Part shown: one piece after another, positions 54,347-64,000 of the stretch
Layout of the letters: each line of letters opens with the position of its first letter
How positions within the stretch are numbered: position 1 is the stretch's first letter
Assembly (NCBI GenBank): GCA_963845265.1
Contig: CAWJRN010000017.1
Location: forward strand, 1-64,000
Length of the DNA stretch: 64,000 bases
Source: DYRB01 sp963845265
GTDB lineage: Bacteria > Pseudomonadota > Gammaproteobacteria > Chromatiales > Chromatiaceae
Direction: 5' to 3'
Translations under genes and position numbers: made by a program
Notes under the pieces: generated by a model
What the model was told of the DNA's origin: nothing
What the model saw: only the letters and a program-made list of their open reading frames with translations
Databases searched by the model: none

Positions 54347-55253
54347 CTATCCCTTGCCCCTGGTACGTGTGCTGCCGCCAGCGGCGCGCTTCTCGGCAAA
54401 ATCGATGATCATTCCTGCCACGTCCTTGCCGGTCGCACCCTCGATTCCTTCCAAGCCTGGCGACGAGTTCACCTCCATGACCACTGGACCATGGTTGGAG
54501 CGCAGCAGGTCCACACCAGCCACGTTCAGCCCCATGGTTTGGGCAGCGCGCACGGCGGTTGAGCGCTCCTCCGGCGTAATACGGACGACGGCGGCCGACC
54601 CCCCGCGGTGCAGGTTGGAGCGAAATTCGCCCTCTTTGGCCTGACGTTTCATGGTCGCTACGACCTTGTCGCCGATCACGAAGCAGCGCAGATCCGCGCC
54701 GCCGGCCTCCTTGATGTACTCCTGAACCAGGATGTTGGCATGGACCCCCATGAATGCCTCGATGACGCTCTCAGCGGCCTGATGCGTCTCGGCGAGCACG
54801 ACACCGATCCCTTGGGTGCCTTCCAGGAGCTTGACCACCAGGGGTGCACCGCCGACCATCTTGATCAGGTCCTGAACATCGTCCGGCTTATTCGCGTACC
54901 CGGTCACTGGCAACCCGATGCCCTTGCGTGAAAGCAACTGCAGCGAGCGCAGCTTGTCCCTGGCGCGGGTGATGGCGACCGACTCGTTGAGCGGAACGAC
55001 GCCCATCATCTCGAACTGCCGCAGGACAGCGGCGCCATAGAAGGTGACCGAGGCGCCGATACGGGGGATGACCGCATCGAATTGTCCCAGCTTCTCGCCT
55101 TTGTAGTGAATTTCCGGCCTGCTTGGAGGTGATGTTCATGTAACAGCGCAAGACGTCGAGCACAATCACCTCATGATCACGCGCTTTTGCCGCCTCCACC
55201 AAACGGCGGGTGGAATAGAGCTTGGGATTTCTTGACAGAATGGCGATTTTCAT
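54347..55253 (-). CDS. rimK: RimK-type ribosomal S6 glutamate ligase, frameshifted as written
   Basis: ATP-grasp ligase that adds glutamates to ribosomal protein S6. The start MKIAILSRNPKLYSTRRLVE to CYMNITSK lies in one frame. From there RPEIHYKGEKLGQFDAVIP onward lies in another (VPLNESVAITRARDKLRSLQ, KMVGGAPLVVKLLEGTQGIG, VQEYIKEAGGADLRCFVIGD, NLHRGGSAAVVRI, VDLLRSNHGPVVMEVNSSPG). One extra base near 55121 explains it; the repaired length is about 301 aa, normal for RimK. Preceded on this strand by GGAGTGATCA, a fair RBS. Confidence 0.9.
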
Positions 55254-55564
55254 TGATCACTCCTCAGTGGAAATGTGTCCTGTGTGCTGATCGGCATCGA
55301 CGCTTCGCAAGCCGCCAGAGGGCGGGCATCGGGCGCGACAAGAACGCGAGCCGCCAGCTTGCTTCGTTTGGCTAGCGCTCGACAGGATACCGTGACCCCG
55401 CCCCGGAGTCCGATTTGGTCCCCTCATCTCGGGCTCGGGCCCTGCTGATGGGCCGACGTTTTTTTGGTGGGCGGGGTGCTGGCGTCGGTCATGGTTCCGG
55501 CCGGTAGGGGGACAAGCCAAGCGCAGTCCACCGTTTAACCCCTCGTGGACTGCGCTGAGCTGGG
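55254..55564. other. intergenic region with a terminator-like hairpin
   Basis: About 310 bp between rimK and aas, both on the minus strand. It contains a perfect 12-bp hairpin near the aas end and room for a rimK promoter, but I cannot choose a specific one. Confidence 0.4.
55520..55556 (-). terminator. hairpin downstream of aas
   Basis: AGCGCAGTCCAC and GTGGACTGCGCT form a perfect 12-bp stem with a 13-nt loop, 9 nt beyond the aas stop in the direction of transcription. There is no strong T-run, so it may protect the mRNA end rather than terminate on its own. The arm also resembles the REP-like repeat at 40316. Confidence 0.55.
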
Positions 55565-58500
55565 TCAGTCATCCTCCGCCTGCGTAGCGCCCTGATCAGC
55601 AGCCTGACTCCAAGCCTCCGCCAGGGCCCGCACCTGGACGTAATCGACCTTACCCGTGCCCAGCACCGGGACCTCCTTCACCTCGACCAGGGCCCTGGGG
55701 ATCGAGATCTCGGCGATGCCCTCGGCGCGGGCAAAGGCGACCAATTCCTCGCGCTTGGCCCCCGGGTGTGCGGTGATCAGCACCAGTTGCTCGCCCTTCT
55801 TGGGGTCAGGCAGGGTCGTCACCGCATGGGCCTCCTCGGGCCAGAGGCGGGCGACCCAGGCCTCTACCGCGGCCAAGGAGATCATCTCCCCGCCGACCTT
55901 GGCGAAGCGTTTGACCCGCCCCTGGATGGTGACGTAGCCCTCGGCATCCAGGGAGACGATATCGCCGGTGTCGTACCAGCCGCCCTCCGGTGGCTGTAGC
56001 TCACCGGGTCGGTCGGCCTTGAGGTAGCCGGCCATGATGTTGGGCCCGCTGACCATCAGGCGCCCGCCGGCCTCGATCCCCGGCACCGGCTCCAGGCGCC
56101 AGTCGATCCCCGGCATCAGCCTACCGACGGTACCGGCCTTGCACTGCATGGGGGAGTTCATGGCGAGCACCGGGGCCGTCTCGGTGGCCCCGTAGCCCTC
56201 CATCAGGCGAACCCCGTAGCGCTCGCTATAGATGCGCCGGGTCTCCTCTTTGACCCGCTCCGCCCCGGTGCAGACGATGCGCAGGCTGTAGAAGTCATAG
56301 GGGTGGGCGAAACGGGCATAACCCGCCAGGAAGGTATCGGTACCGAACAGGATGGTGGCGTTGGTCCCGTAGACCATCTCCGGGACGATCCGATAGTGCA
56401 GGGGTGACGGATACAGGAAGACCTTGAGCCCGAACAGGATGGGCAGCAGGGTCCCGGTGGAGAGCCCGAAGGAGTGGAACAGTGGCAGGGCGTTGAAGAC
56501 GATATCGGAGGGTCCGAAGTCGATGCGCGATGCCACCTGGAAGCGATTGGCCTGGATGTTCTCGTGGCTCAGAACCACACCCTTGGGCGCCCCCTCGGTC
56601 CCGGAGGTGAAGAGCACCACGGCGGCCCCCTGCGGGTCGCGGCGCCGACAGGCGAGCCAATAGGTGAGCTGGGGGAAGGTCCCACCGAGCATCCCCACCA
56701 GCTTGTCCAGGGGGGACATGGCGCCCCGCAGGTCTTCCAGGTAGTAGCACCTTGACCCCGACCCCCTCGATGGCCGCGATCAGCCCATCGAGCTTGCCCA
56801 TCTCCACGAAGCGCCGCGAGGTCAGCAGGTTACGTGCCTGAGCCGTGCGACACGCGAGGGCCGCGTTGGCCGCACCGGTGGAAAAGTTGAGCATGGCCGG
56901 GACACGCCCATAGGCGTGCAGGGCGAAGAAGGTCACCCCGGCCCCCAGCACATTGGGCAGCAGGACGGCGACCCGCTCCCCGGGTTCGGTGATCAGGGCG
57001 ATGCGCCGGCCCAGTGCAAAGGCCCCGATCATGAGGCGGCGGTAGGACAGCGGCTTGAACTCCACGTCCTCCAGCACCAGGTGCCCGGCCCCATGGGTTT
57101 GGCGGGCGTCGATGAGAGACTGGAACAGGGTGCGCTCCCGGTCGCTGCTGGCGAACATCATGTCCGTCATCAGGTCGTAGAGGCGGTCGGAGACGTATTG
57201 GCGCCGCCGCCGCCCGGCCAGACCCTCGGGGACCTCGAAGCGCCGCGGCGGCAGGAAGTGCACCGAGATCTTCGGGAACCAGCGGGTGCGGACCTTGCCC
57301 TTGAGCCGCGAGAAGGGGGTGTACTGGGCCCCCTCCAGGCGCACCGGCAGGATCATGGCCTGGGCCTTGTCGGCCACGAGTCCGGGGCCCTCGTAGATCT
57401 TCATCAGGGCCCCGGTGACCGTGATGCGCCCCTCCGGGAAGATGACCACCTTCTCGCCGCGCTTGACGTTGGCCACCAGGGCGCGGATGGCCAGCGGGTT
57501 GGTCGGGTCCATGGGGTAGGTCTTGGCCAGGGACAGGAAGAACTTGATCAACCGGTGCTTGGCCATGTGGGTGTCGATGGCGAAGGTCAGGGTGTCCGGC
57601 ACATAGGCGGCGATGAGCACGGCGTCGAGGAAGGACAGGTGATTGGAGACGATCAGCACCCGGTCGCCCGCCTCACGCACATGCTTGAGTCCGGTCACCT
57701 CCACACGGAACAGCAGGTCCAGCAGCCAGGCGATCAGGGACTTGACCAGGGCGCCCGGGAGCAGGCGCATCACGTAGACCGCCACCACCGCATTGATCAG
57801 GGCGACCAACAGGAAGACCTGAGGGATGGTCGCCCCGTCGGCCAGCGCCAGGGCACTCAGCGCGGCGGCGGCGACCATGAACAGGGCGTTGACCACATTG
57901 TTCGCGGCGATATTGCGCGCCCGGTGGGCGGGCGGGCTATGGTGCTGGAGCATGGCCTGGAGCGGGACGATGAACAGCCCCCCGGAGACCGCCAACAGCA
58001 CCAGGTCCGCGAGCAGGCGCCAGGACCCGGGCTGGGCTAGGAAGGCCTTGACCCCCATCAGCTCCGCTCCCACCGGGGCGAGGCCACGGGTGGACAGCCA
58101 CAGGTCCCCGGCAAAGATGGTGATACCGATGGACCCCAGGGTCACATAGGTGGCGTGGACCTCGCCCTTGAGCAGGCGGTTACACAGCAGGGCGCCGGAG
58201 GCGATGCCGATGGAGAAGGCGATGAGCAACAGGGTCACCACGCCCTCGTCCGCCCCGATCAGATCCTTGGCGAGGGTCGGGAAGAGGGACAGGAGGGTGG
58301 ACCCCACCGCCCAGAACCAGGAGATGCCCAGGATGCACAGGAAGATGACCCGGCTCTCCCCGGCCACACGCAGGATGCGCCAGGTCTCGGTGAAGGGGTT
58401 GTAGCCAACGACCAGCCCCGGGGTGGCAGGCGCTGTGGCGGGGATATAGCGACTGGCCCACCAGCCCGCGATCGCCACCAGGACCACCAGGGTCGAGACC

Positions 58501-59030
58501 AGTGCGGTACCGCCAGCCCCCAGAATGGCCAGCCCCCCGATCAGGGTGCCGCCCAGGATGGCCAGGAAGGTGCTCGTCTCGATGAGGGCATTGCCCGCCA
58601 CCAACTCGTCGTCCGGCAGGTGATCCGGCAGGATGCCGAACTTGATGGGCCCGAAGAAGGCCGACTGGGTCCCCATGAGGAACAGCACGACCATCAACAG
58701 CCCCACGCTGCCGAGCCAGAAGCCCAAGCCCGCCGCCAGCATGATGACGATCTCCGCCAGTTTGATATAGCGGGTCAGCATGGCCTTGTCGTACTTGTCC
58801 GCGAGCTGTCCGGCGGTGGCGGAGAAGATGAAGAACGGCAGGATCAGGATGCCCCCGGCCAGCACCACCAGGACCCGGGCGTCCATCCCGGAGTTCGCCG
58901 CCAAGACATAGGTGATAAGGATCACCAGGGCGTTCTTGAACAGGTTGTCGTTGAAGGCCCCAAGGAACTGGGTCACCAACAAGGGCAGGAAGCGGCGGGC
59001 GCCCAACAGGGCGAACTGACTGCGGTGCAT
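55565..59030 (-). CDS. aas: lysophospholipid transporter-acyltransferase-acyl-ACP synthetase (LplT-PlsC-Aas) fusion, frameshifted
   Basis: Phospholipid recycling enzyme. Residues about 1-420 form an MFS transporter like LplT (FLGAFNDNLFKNALVILITY, LADKYDKAMLTRYIKLAEI). About 435-640 is a PlsC-type acyltransferase with NHLSFLDA (NHx4D) and FPEGRIT. From about 680 an AMP-binding acyl-ACP synthetase with VVLFTSGTEGAPKGVVLSHE, EGYGATETAPV and YDTGDIVSLDAEG. It would flip lysophospholipids inward and re-acylate them with free fatty acids. The frame breaks near 56745: VKVLLPGRPAG should be VKVLYLEDLRGAMSPLDKLV, one base extra. Repaired length about 1,154 aa. E. coli has LplT and Aas as separate proteins. 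Confidence 0.9.
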
Positions 59031-59157
59031 GGAGCTCCTCCGCCGCTTCGGATTGATAGGGTGTTGAACGCGGCAGGGCGGAGCATACGTGACCGGGGCT
59101 TGGGTGACGACTCCCGCGCAACCCGAGCCTGCTTAGGGTTACGGCTGGAGCACCCAG

Positions 59158-62100
59158 CTACCCCAAAACCACCTCGATCTGGTAGTCCCCACCGCCTTCG
59201 GGCAGGGTCACTCGGGCCATGCCGTCCATCACCTCGACCGGTCGCCCGTCCAGGCTCGCGGCGACCACATGACTGCCGGTCTGGGGGCTGTCCACCCGGA
59301 TGTGGACCCGGGTGACACCGTCGGGCAACCGGTAGTCCAGGGCATAGCCCGGCCACTCCGCCGGGATGCAGGGGCGAATCTCCAGGGTGCGGCCGTCCAC
59401 CACCCCGAGGCCGAGGATCGACTCGATGGCGGCGCGGTACATCCAGCCGGCCGAGCCGGTGTACCAGCTCCAACCACCGCGCCCGACGTGGGGCGCCTCA
59501 CCGTAGATGTCGGCGGCCACTGCATAGGGTTCAAGCTTGTACGTCTGTAGCCGATCCGGATGGGTGGCGTGGCTGACGGGGCTGAGCATCTCCAGCAGGC
59601 GGGCGGCGCGCCCCTGACGACCCAGACCGGCGAGGGCCTGCACGGCCCAACAGGCTGCATGGGTGTACTGGCCGCCGTTCTCGCGGACACCGGCGACATA
59701 GCCCTTGATGTAGCCTGGGTCCTGGGGGGTATCGACGAAGGGCGGGGTGAGCAGGCGCAGGATGCCCGCTGGCTCGTCCAGCAGTTGGGCCTCCAAGGCG
59801 TCCATCGCCTGCTCGGCGCGCGCCCTGGGTACGGCCCCGGAGAGCACGGACCAGGACTGGGCCAGGGCGTCGATGCGGCACTCCGCATCTGTGTCACAGC
59901 CCAGGGGTGTACCGTCGTCGTAGTAGGCGCGGCGGTACCAGGCCCCATCCCAGCCGGCCTCCTCCAGTGCGACGGCCAACCCTTGGCGATAAGTGGCATA
60001 GCGCCCGGCCCGGTCCTTGTCGTCGCGTCCCTGCATCAGGGGCAGGAAGTCCCCCAGGATGCGGTAGAGAAAGAACCCCATCCAGACGCTCTCGCCCCTG
60101 CCCCTGCGTCCGACCCGGTTCATGCCGTCGTTCCAATCCCCGGTGCCCATGAGCGGCAGGCCGTGCTCGCCCCGGGTCAGGGAGTGGTCAAGGGCGCGGC
60201 AGCAGTGCTCGTAAAGGTCCGCGGACTCTCCGCTGGGCTCCGGAGTCAGGTAGTTCTCGTCCTCCCCGCGGGTGAGCGGCGGGGCCTTGAGGAAGGGCGC
60301 CTGCTCGGCCAGCACGGCATGATCGCCGGTCACGCGGATATAGTGGGCTGCGACGAAGGGCAGCCACAGCAGGTCATCGGCGAAGCGGGTGCGCAGGCCC
60401 TTCTCCATGGGGGCCGGGTGCCACCAATGCAGCACGTCCCCCTCGGCGAACTGGTGGGCGGCGTGAACCAGGAGCTGGGCCCGGGTCAGATCCGGGCGCA
60501 GATAGACCAGGGCGGCGGCGTCCTGGAGCTGGTCGCGAAAACCGAAGGCCCCTCCAGACTGGTAAAAGGCGCTGCGGGCCCAGATGCGGCAGCCCAGGTT
60601 CTGGTAGGGCAGCCAGGCGTTGACCATAAGGTCGATGGCAGGAGATGGGGTCTGGACCTGGATACCCGAGACCAGCCCGGACCAGAATGCCTTGGCCCCG
60701 TCCAGGGCTGCGGCCACGGCCCCCGGCGCCCGGTAACGACCCACCAGGGCCTGAATCTCGGCCGCGTCCATGCCCTCCCCGAGCAGGAAGGCGCAGGAGA
60801 GGGTCTGGCCCGGGGCCAGGGTGACCTGAACCGACTGGGCGAAACAGGGTTCGAGTCCGGCCCCGCTCGCCCCGTTGAGGTGTACCTGGGGCTGCACGCC
60901 CAGTGGGTTCGAGGGGTCCCCGTGGCGCCCGAGGAAGGCCGCCCGGTCGCAGGTGAAGCCGCATGCCTCAGCCTCGGCGCCATCGATGACGATACAGGCG
61001 AAGGCGACACCCCCGGCGAAGTCCCCGGCCTGGGAGTTGGTGGCGGTGAGCAGATCGAGGGTTGGGTCATGGGCGGTCACCACCGGGCTGGGCGAGACCG
61101 TCTGACTGCCCAAGACCAGGCGCTGGTATGAGAACAAGGACAGGGTCCGCGGCTGGGCCCCGCGATGGGTCAGCCGCAGGGACAGGATGCGCAGTGGGTC
61201 CTCGCGCGGGACGAAGAGGGTCGCCGCCGTGGCTAGGCCGGCGTGCTCGCAGGTATAGACGGAATACCCCAGGCCGTGACGGCACTCATAGGCGGCGTGT
61301 GCCGGCATGGGGCCGGGGAGGGGTGACCAGGCCGCCTGGGTCGCCTCGTCGCGGATATAGAAGGCCTCGCAATGGGGGTCGCTCACCGGATCGTTCTGCC
61401 AGGGGGTCAAGCGATTGGCCTGGCTGTTGCGCGCCCAGGTGTTGCCCGCACCGGTCTCGCTCGCCAGCACACCGCAGCGTTCGTTGGCGATGACGTTGGT
61501 CCAGGGCAGGGGCGGACGGCGCAGGGCCTGGCCTTGCCAGGGCAGACGCACCACGTACTCGCGCCCGTCCAGGGTGAAACCACCATAGCCGTTGCACAGT
61601 TGCAGCCCGGCGCGACAGTCTCCGGGTGGCGCATCCCCGGAGGGGGCCCTGGGCACCCCGACCACCCCACCCGGGGCCGGGCGACGTGGCGCCACGGGGT
61701 TGAGCGCACGGGCTTCGTCCACGAGTGCCAGGGCACCCGCTCGGGTCATGGCCGCGCCAGTGAGAAAGCTCAACTCCGCCGTCCCGCCGGGCCCTAGGTG
61801 GAGCACGGTGCGCAGGACCAGGCAGGGGTCCAGGGTGTTGCCAACGCTCCCCGAGAGGGGGTCGGCGCAGATCAGGGCCGCCGGCCGGGCAGGGGTACGG
61901 CCGCGACCCAGGAAGCGCATGCGGTCGGTCTCCCACTCGCTCGCCTGTGCCCCCACCAGGGCATGCACCAGCCAGGGCCAGGCCTCGTACTCCGCGCGCG
62001 GGCGACGGCGGGCTAGCAGGGCCTCATGGTCGGCGGCCCGCTCTGTCTGGACGAACAGCTTGGCGAAGGCCGGGTGTGCGGCATCGGCCCCGGCGTGGAA

Positions 62101-62553
62101 CAGGACCGCCTCCAGGTAGCTGGTTACCTCGATGCGCCGCTCCGCTGTAGAGAGGTTGGTCAGGGACAGGCCGCGGACCTCCAGCCCAGCGGACCCATCC
62201 GCGACTAGGGGCAGGGTGACGCTCAACCGCGCCTGGATCCCCGCATCCTCCCGCTCGATGACGAAGGCCTCGCCCTCCAGGCCCACCTCGTAGCGCTCCG
62301 CCCGGCTACGGGTAGGCTGATAACCCAGGGACCAGAAGCGCCCGCCGTCCAGGTCGCGCAGATAGATGAAGGTCCCCAGGTCGTCCTCCACTGGGTCCGG
62401 CCGCCAGCGGTTCAGGGCCAGGCCATTGAGGCTCGACAGGCCTGCCCCGGTGTCCGAGATCAGCACCTCGTAGCCGCCCTGGGTCAGGCGATGCACCCGG
62501 GCGGGCGGGGCGGTGGGATCGGCAAGGCGGTCGGTCAGGTGGTCCAGGGGCAT
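59158..62553 (-). CDS. GH94-family protein (beta-1,2-glucan phosphorylase or NdvB C-terminal type)
   Basis: About 1,131 aa. Two super-sandwich domains (about 20-280, with NRWRPDPVEDDLGTFIYLRD; and about 330-620) precede an alpha6/alpha6-barrel (about 640-1,050) with GFRDQLQDAAAL, the catalytic-Asp motif MGTGDWNDGMNRVG, GRGESVWMGFFL and ENGGQYTHAACW. This is the layout of the phosphorolytic half of cyclic beta-1,2-glucan synthase and of stand-alone 1,2-beta-oligoglucan phosphorylases. No glycosyltransferase half is attached, so a free phosphorylase is more likely; the substrate is inference. ATG 62553 fits better than the start 66 nt upstream. Confidence 0.85.
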   Translation of the reverse strand: MPLDHLTDRLADPTAPPARVHRLTQGGYEVLISDTGAGLSSLNGLALNRWRPDPVEDDLGTFIYLRDLDGGRFWSLGYQPTRSRAERYEVGLEGEAFVIEREDAGIQARLSVTLPLVADGSAGLEVRGLSLTNLSTAERRIEVTSYLEAVLFHAGADAAHPAFAKLFVQTERAADHEALLARRRPRAEYEAWPWLVHALVGAQASEWETDRMRFLGRGRTPARPAALICADPLSGSVGNTLDPCLVLRTVLHLGPGGTAELSFLTGAAMTRAGALALVDEARALNPVAPRRPAPGGVVGVPRAPSGDAPPGDCRAGLQLCNGYGGFTLDGREYVVRLPWQGQALRRPPLPWTNVIANERCGVLASETGAGNTWARNSQANRLTPWQNDPVSDPHCEAFYIRDEATQAAWSPLPGPMPAHAAYECRHGLGYSVYTCEHAGLATAATLFVPREDPLRILSLRLTHRGAQPRTLSLFSYQRLVLGSQTVSPSPVVTAHDPTLDLLTATNSQAGDFAGGVAFACIVIDGAEAEACGFTCDRAAFLGRHGDPSNPLGVQPQVHLNGASGAGLEPCFAQSVQVTLAPGQTLSCAFLLGEGMDAAEIQALVGRYRAPGAVAAALDGAKAFWSGLVSGIQVQTPSPAIDLMVNAWLPYQNLGCRIWARSAFYQSGGAFGFRDQLQDAAALVYLRPDLTRAQLLVHAAHQFAEGDVLHWWHPAPMEKGLRTRFADDLLWLPFVAAHYIRVTGDHAVLAEQAPFLKAPPLTRGEDENYLTPEPSGESADLYEHCCRALDHSLTRGEHGLPLMGTGDWNDGMNRVGRRGRGESVWMGFFLYRILGDFLPLMQGRDDKDRAGRYATYRQGLAVALEEAGWDGAWYRRAYYDDGTPLGCDTDAECRIDALAQSWSVLSGAVPRARAEQAMDALEAQLLDEPAGILRLLTPPFVDTPQDPGYIKGYVAGVRENGGQYTHAACWAVQALAGLGRQGRAARLLEMLSPVSHATHPDRLQTYKLEPYAVAADIYGEAPHVGRGGWSWYTGSAGWMYRAAIESILGLGVVDGRTLEIRPCIPAEWPGYALDYRLPDGVTRVHIRVDSPQTGSHVVAASLDGRPVEVMDGMARVTLPEGGGDYQIEVVLG

Positions 62554-62825
62554 GGCGGGCCTCGCGTGGGTGGGGCAGTGTGGTTGCCGGGCGTTGTGGG
62601 CGAAGAGTGTAAGCCCCACGGGACCGGGGGTGGAATGTCAACCTAGGGGTCCCTGACGAGGGTCCGACCGGCAAAGCCCGTTGTCGGACAATGTCAGCCA
62701 GCCCGGCATACGAAGCCGCCTATCGGCAGCTGGTCGACAGAAGATCGACGCTCCGGCGACCCTGGATACCTGCGCGGCGGTTAAACTTGGTCACCATTGC
62801 ACCATCGTCACAGGGTCACCAACCT

Positions 62826-64000
62826 ATGCCTTCTACGCCTACCCCCAACCCCAAGCAGGGTCGTGCCGAGTCCGCCGGCCTGTTCGGCGGTGCGGCCCTG
62901 TTGGTCGTCGCAGGTGCCGTACTGGCATGGCAATTCGTGCAGCCGGCCCCGCCCAGCCGCATCACCATCGCCGCGGGCGGCGAGAGCGGCGCCTATTACC
63001 GCTACGCCCAGCAGTACCGGACCATCCTGGCGCGTAGTGGGATCACCCTGGACGTCCTGGTCACCAACGGCTCGGTGGAAAACCTGGCCCTGTTGGCGGG
63101 TGAGGCTGGAGCGGCGGATGTCGCCCTGATTCAGGGCGGTGTCGCCGACGAAACCCAACGCGAGCGGCTCAGCGGCCTGGGCAGCCTGTTCTACGAACCG
63201 GTCTGGCTACTGGGTCCCAAGGGCCGTCCAGAGGTGCCGCTCAACGCCCGCGCCGGCCAACGGATCGGCATCGGGCCGGAAGAGAGTGGCACCCGCTTTG
63301 TCGCCCTGAAGATGCTCGCCGACAACGGCATCGGCCCGGACAATGCCTCGCTGGACGGCGAGACCATGGACCAGGCCGCCGCCCGGCTCTTAGCCGGCGA
63401 TCTGGACCTGCTGTTCGCCATCGGCGCCGCCGACTCCCCCCTACTCAAAGACCTGGCGCTGAACGGCAAGGTACAGGTGCTCGACCTGCCGCGGGCCGCG
63501 GCCTATGCCCGTCGCGACCCGACCCTGACGGAGCTCACCCTGCCCGAGGGCACCCTGAACCTTGCCCGCAACATCCCCGAGCGCGACATCCGCCTGGTCG
63601 CCGCCACCGCCAATCTGGTGGCCCGGCCCGACCTGCACCCGGCCCTGATCGGGCTGCTGTTGCGCGCAGCCGCGGAGGTTCACGGTAAGGGCGGCCCCTT
63701 CGCCAAACCCGACACCTTTCCGTCGCCCTTGCAGACCGACTTCCCCCTTGCCCCGGATGCTGCGCGCTACTACAAGAACGGACCGCCCTTCCTGCAACGT
63801 TACCTCCCCTTCTGGGCGGCCAATCTGATCGACCGGCTCAAGGTCATGCTGCTGCCCCTGATCGGGCTCCTGATCCCGCTGGTGAAGGTCATGCCCCCGG
63901 TCTACCGTTGGCGCATTCGCAGTCGCATCGTGCGTTGGTATCGGGAGTTGCAGCGTATCGACCTGGAGTTGGAGCTGTCGTCGGGCGACCCACAGGCCCT
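62826..64000 (+). CDS. TAXI-type TRAP substrate-binding protein, 3' end outside the window
   Basis: At least 391 aa. An N-terminal signal-anchor (GLFGGAALLVVAGAVLAWQF) is followed by a TAXI binding fold: RITIAAGGESGAYYRYAQQY, ITLDVLVTNGSVENLALLAG, DVALIQGGVADE, RIGIGPEESGTRFVALKMLA. Near residue 335 a second hydrophobic stretch (VMLLPLIGLLIPLVKVMPPV) is followed by a basic helix. So it is anchored at both ends, unlike simple periplasmic TAXI proteins. The permease genes, if any, would be beyond the window. It would bind a carboxylate or related solute; ligand unknown. Confidence 0.87.
   Translation, partial: MPSTPTPNPKQGRAESAGLFGGAALLVVAGAVLAWQFVQPAPPSRITIAAGGESGAYYRYAQQYRTILARSGITLDVLVTNGSVENLALLAGEAGAADVALIQGGVADETQRERLSGLGSLFYEPVWLLGPKGRPEVPLNARAGQRIGIGPEESGTRFVALKMLADNGIGPDNASLDGETMDQAAARLLAGDLDLLFAIGAADSPLLKDLALNGKVQVLDLPRAAAYARRDPTLTELTLPEGTLNLARNIPERDIRLVAATANLVARPDLHPALIGLLLRAAAEVHGKGGPFAKPDTFPSPLQTDFPLAPDAARYYKNGPPFLQRYLPFWAANLIDRLKVMLLPLIGLLIPLVKVMPPVYRWRIRSRIVRWYRELQRIDLELELSSGDPQA

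Noticed and set aside
55431..55465. terminator-like stem with a T7 run (plus strand)
   Set aside because: The stem is imperfect and no plus-strand gene ends there.
58155..59315. 386-residue plus-strand frame antisense to aas
   Set aside because: Gln/Gly/Asp/His-rich shadow of a GC-rich gene; no RBS or domain.

Overview
The window looks like a chromosomal piece of a GC-rich gammaproteobacterium, most likely a purple sulfur bacterium or close relative (Chromatiales). The basis is the conserved dnaN-dnaA / rpmH-rnpA-yidD-yidC-mnmE block, the secA-argJ-mutT/thiE order, and several sulfur-type genes: a DsrC/TusE-like protein, a SoxYZ-type carrier, a cytochrome c-rhodanese protein and an SQR-like flavoprotein. 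The taxonomic call is inference from gene content; no rRNA is present.

Layout. 1-9.9 kb is accessory. It holds a PAS-GAF histidine kinase with a NarL-type regulator, a DsrC-like gene followed directly by a long palindromic element, a flavoprotein disulfide reductase, a small CxxC protein, a Tat-exported SoxY-SoxZ fusion, a cytochrome c-rhodanese gene with two compensating frameshifts, a papain-like peptidase and a broken site-2 protease. Degenerate 24-bp repeats lie upstream of both the DsrC-like and the SoxYZ genes. 10.4-18 kb is a patchwork of visibly lower GC: a small secreted beta protein, a 968-aa cysteine-rich secreted protein of unknown function, phage-like singletons (Nu1-like HTH, holin-like), an attC-like structure, an animal-type heme peroxidase and the tail of a group II intron. 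18.4-22.6 kb is a complete sugar-type ABC importer.

22.7-41.4 kb is the housekeeping core: dnaN and dnaA diverging from rpmH-rnpA-yidD-yidC-mnmE, a higBA toxin-antitoxin pair (with a decayed higA copy beside dnaN), a MetH lacking its homocysteine module, a DUF1570 metalloprotease, secA, argJ, a Nudix-ThiE fusion, a CDGSH Fe-S protein and a Pro-Arg-His-Lys tRNA cluster ending in a good terminator. 41.5-64 kb mixes small stress and repair genes (ArfB, UspA, DUF349), a thioredoxin-like protein, the YbbA/YbbP-TesA group, an SQR-like flavoprotein, RimK, a three-part LplT-PlsC-acyl-ACP synthetase, a GH94 protein and the start of a TAXI-type binding protein cut by the window edge.

A general caution: at least five otherwise normal genes (secA, aas, rimK, the SQR-like gene and an ABC permease) each carry what reads as one extra base. 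secA is essential, so many of these shifts are more likely sequence or assembly errors than real mutations. Coordinates of those genes are given across the shift.
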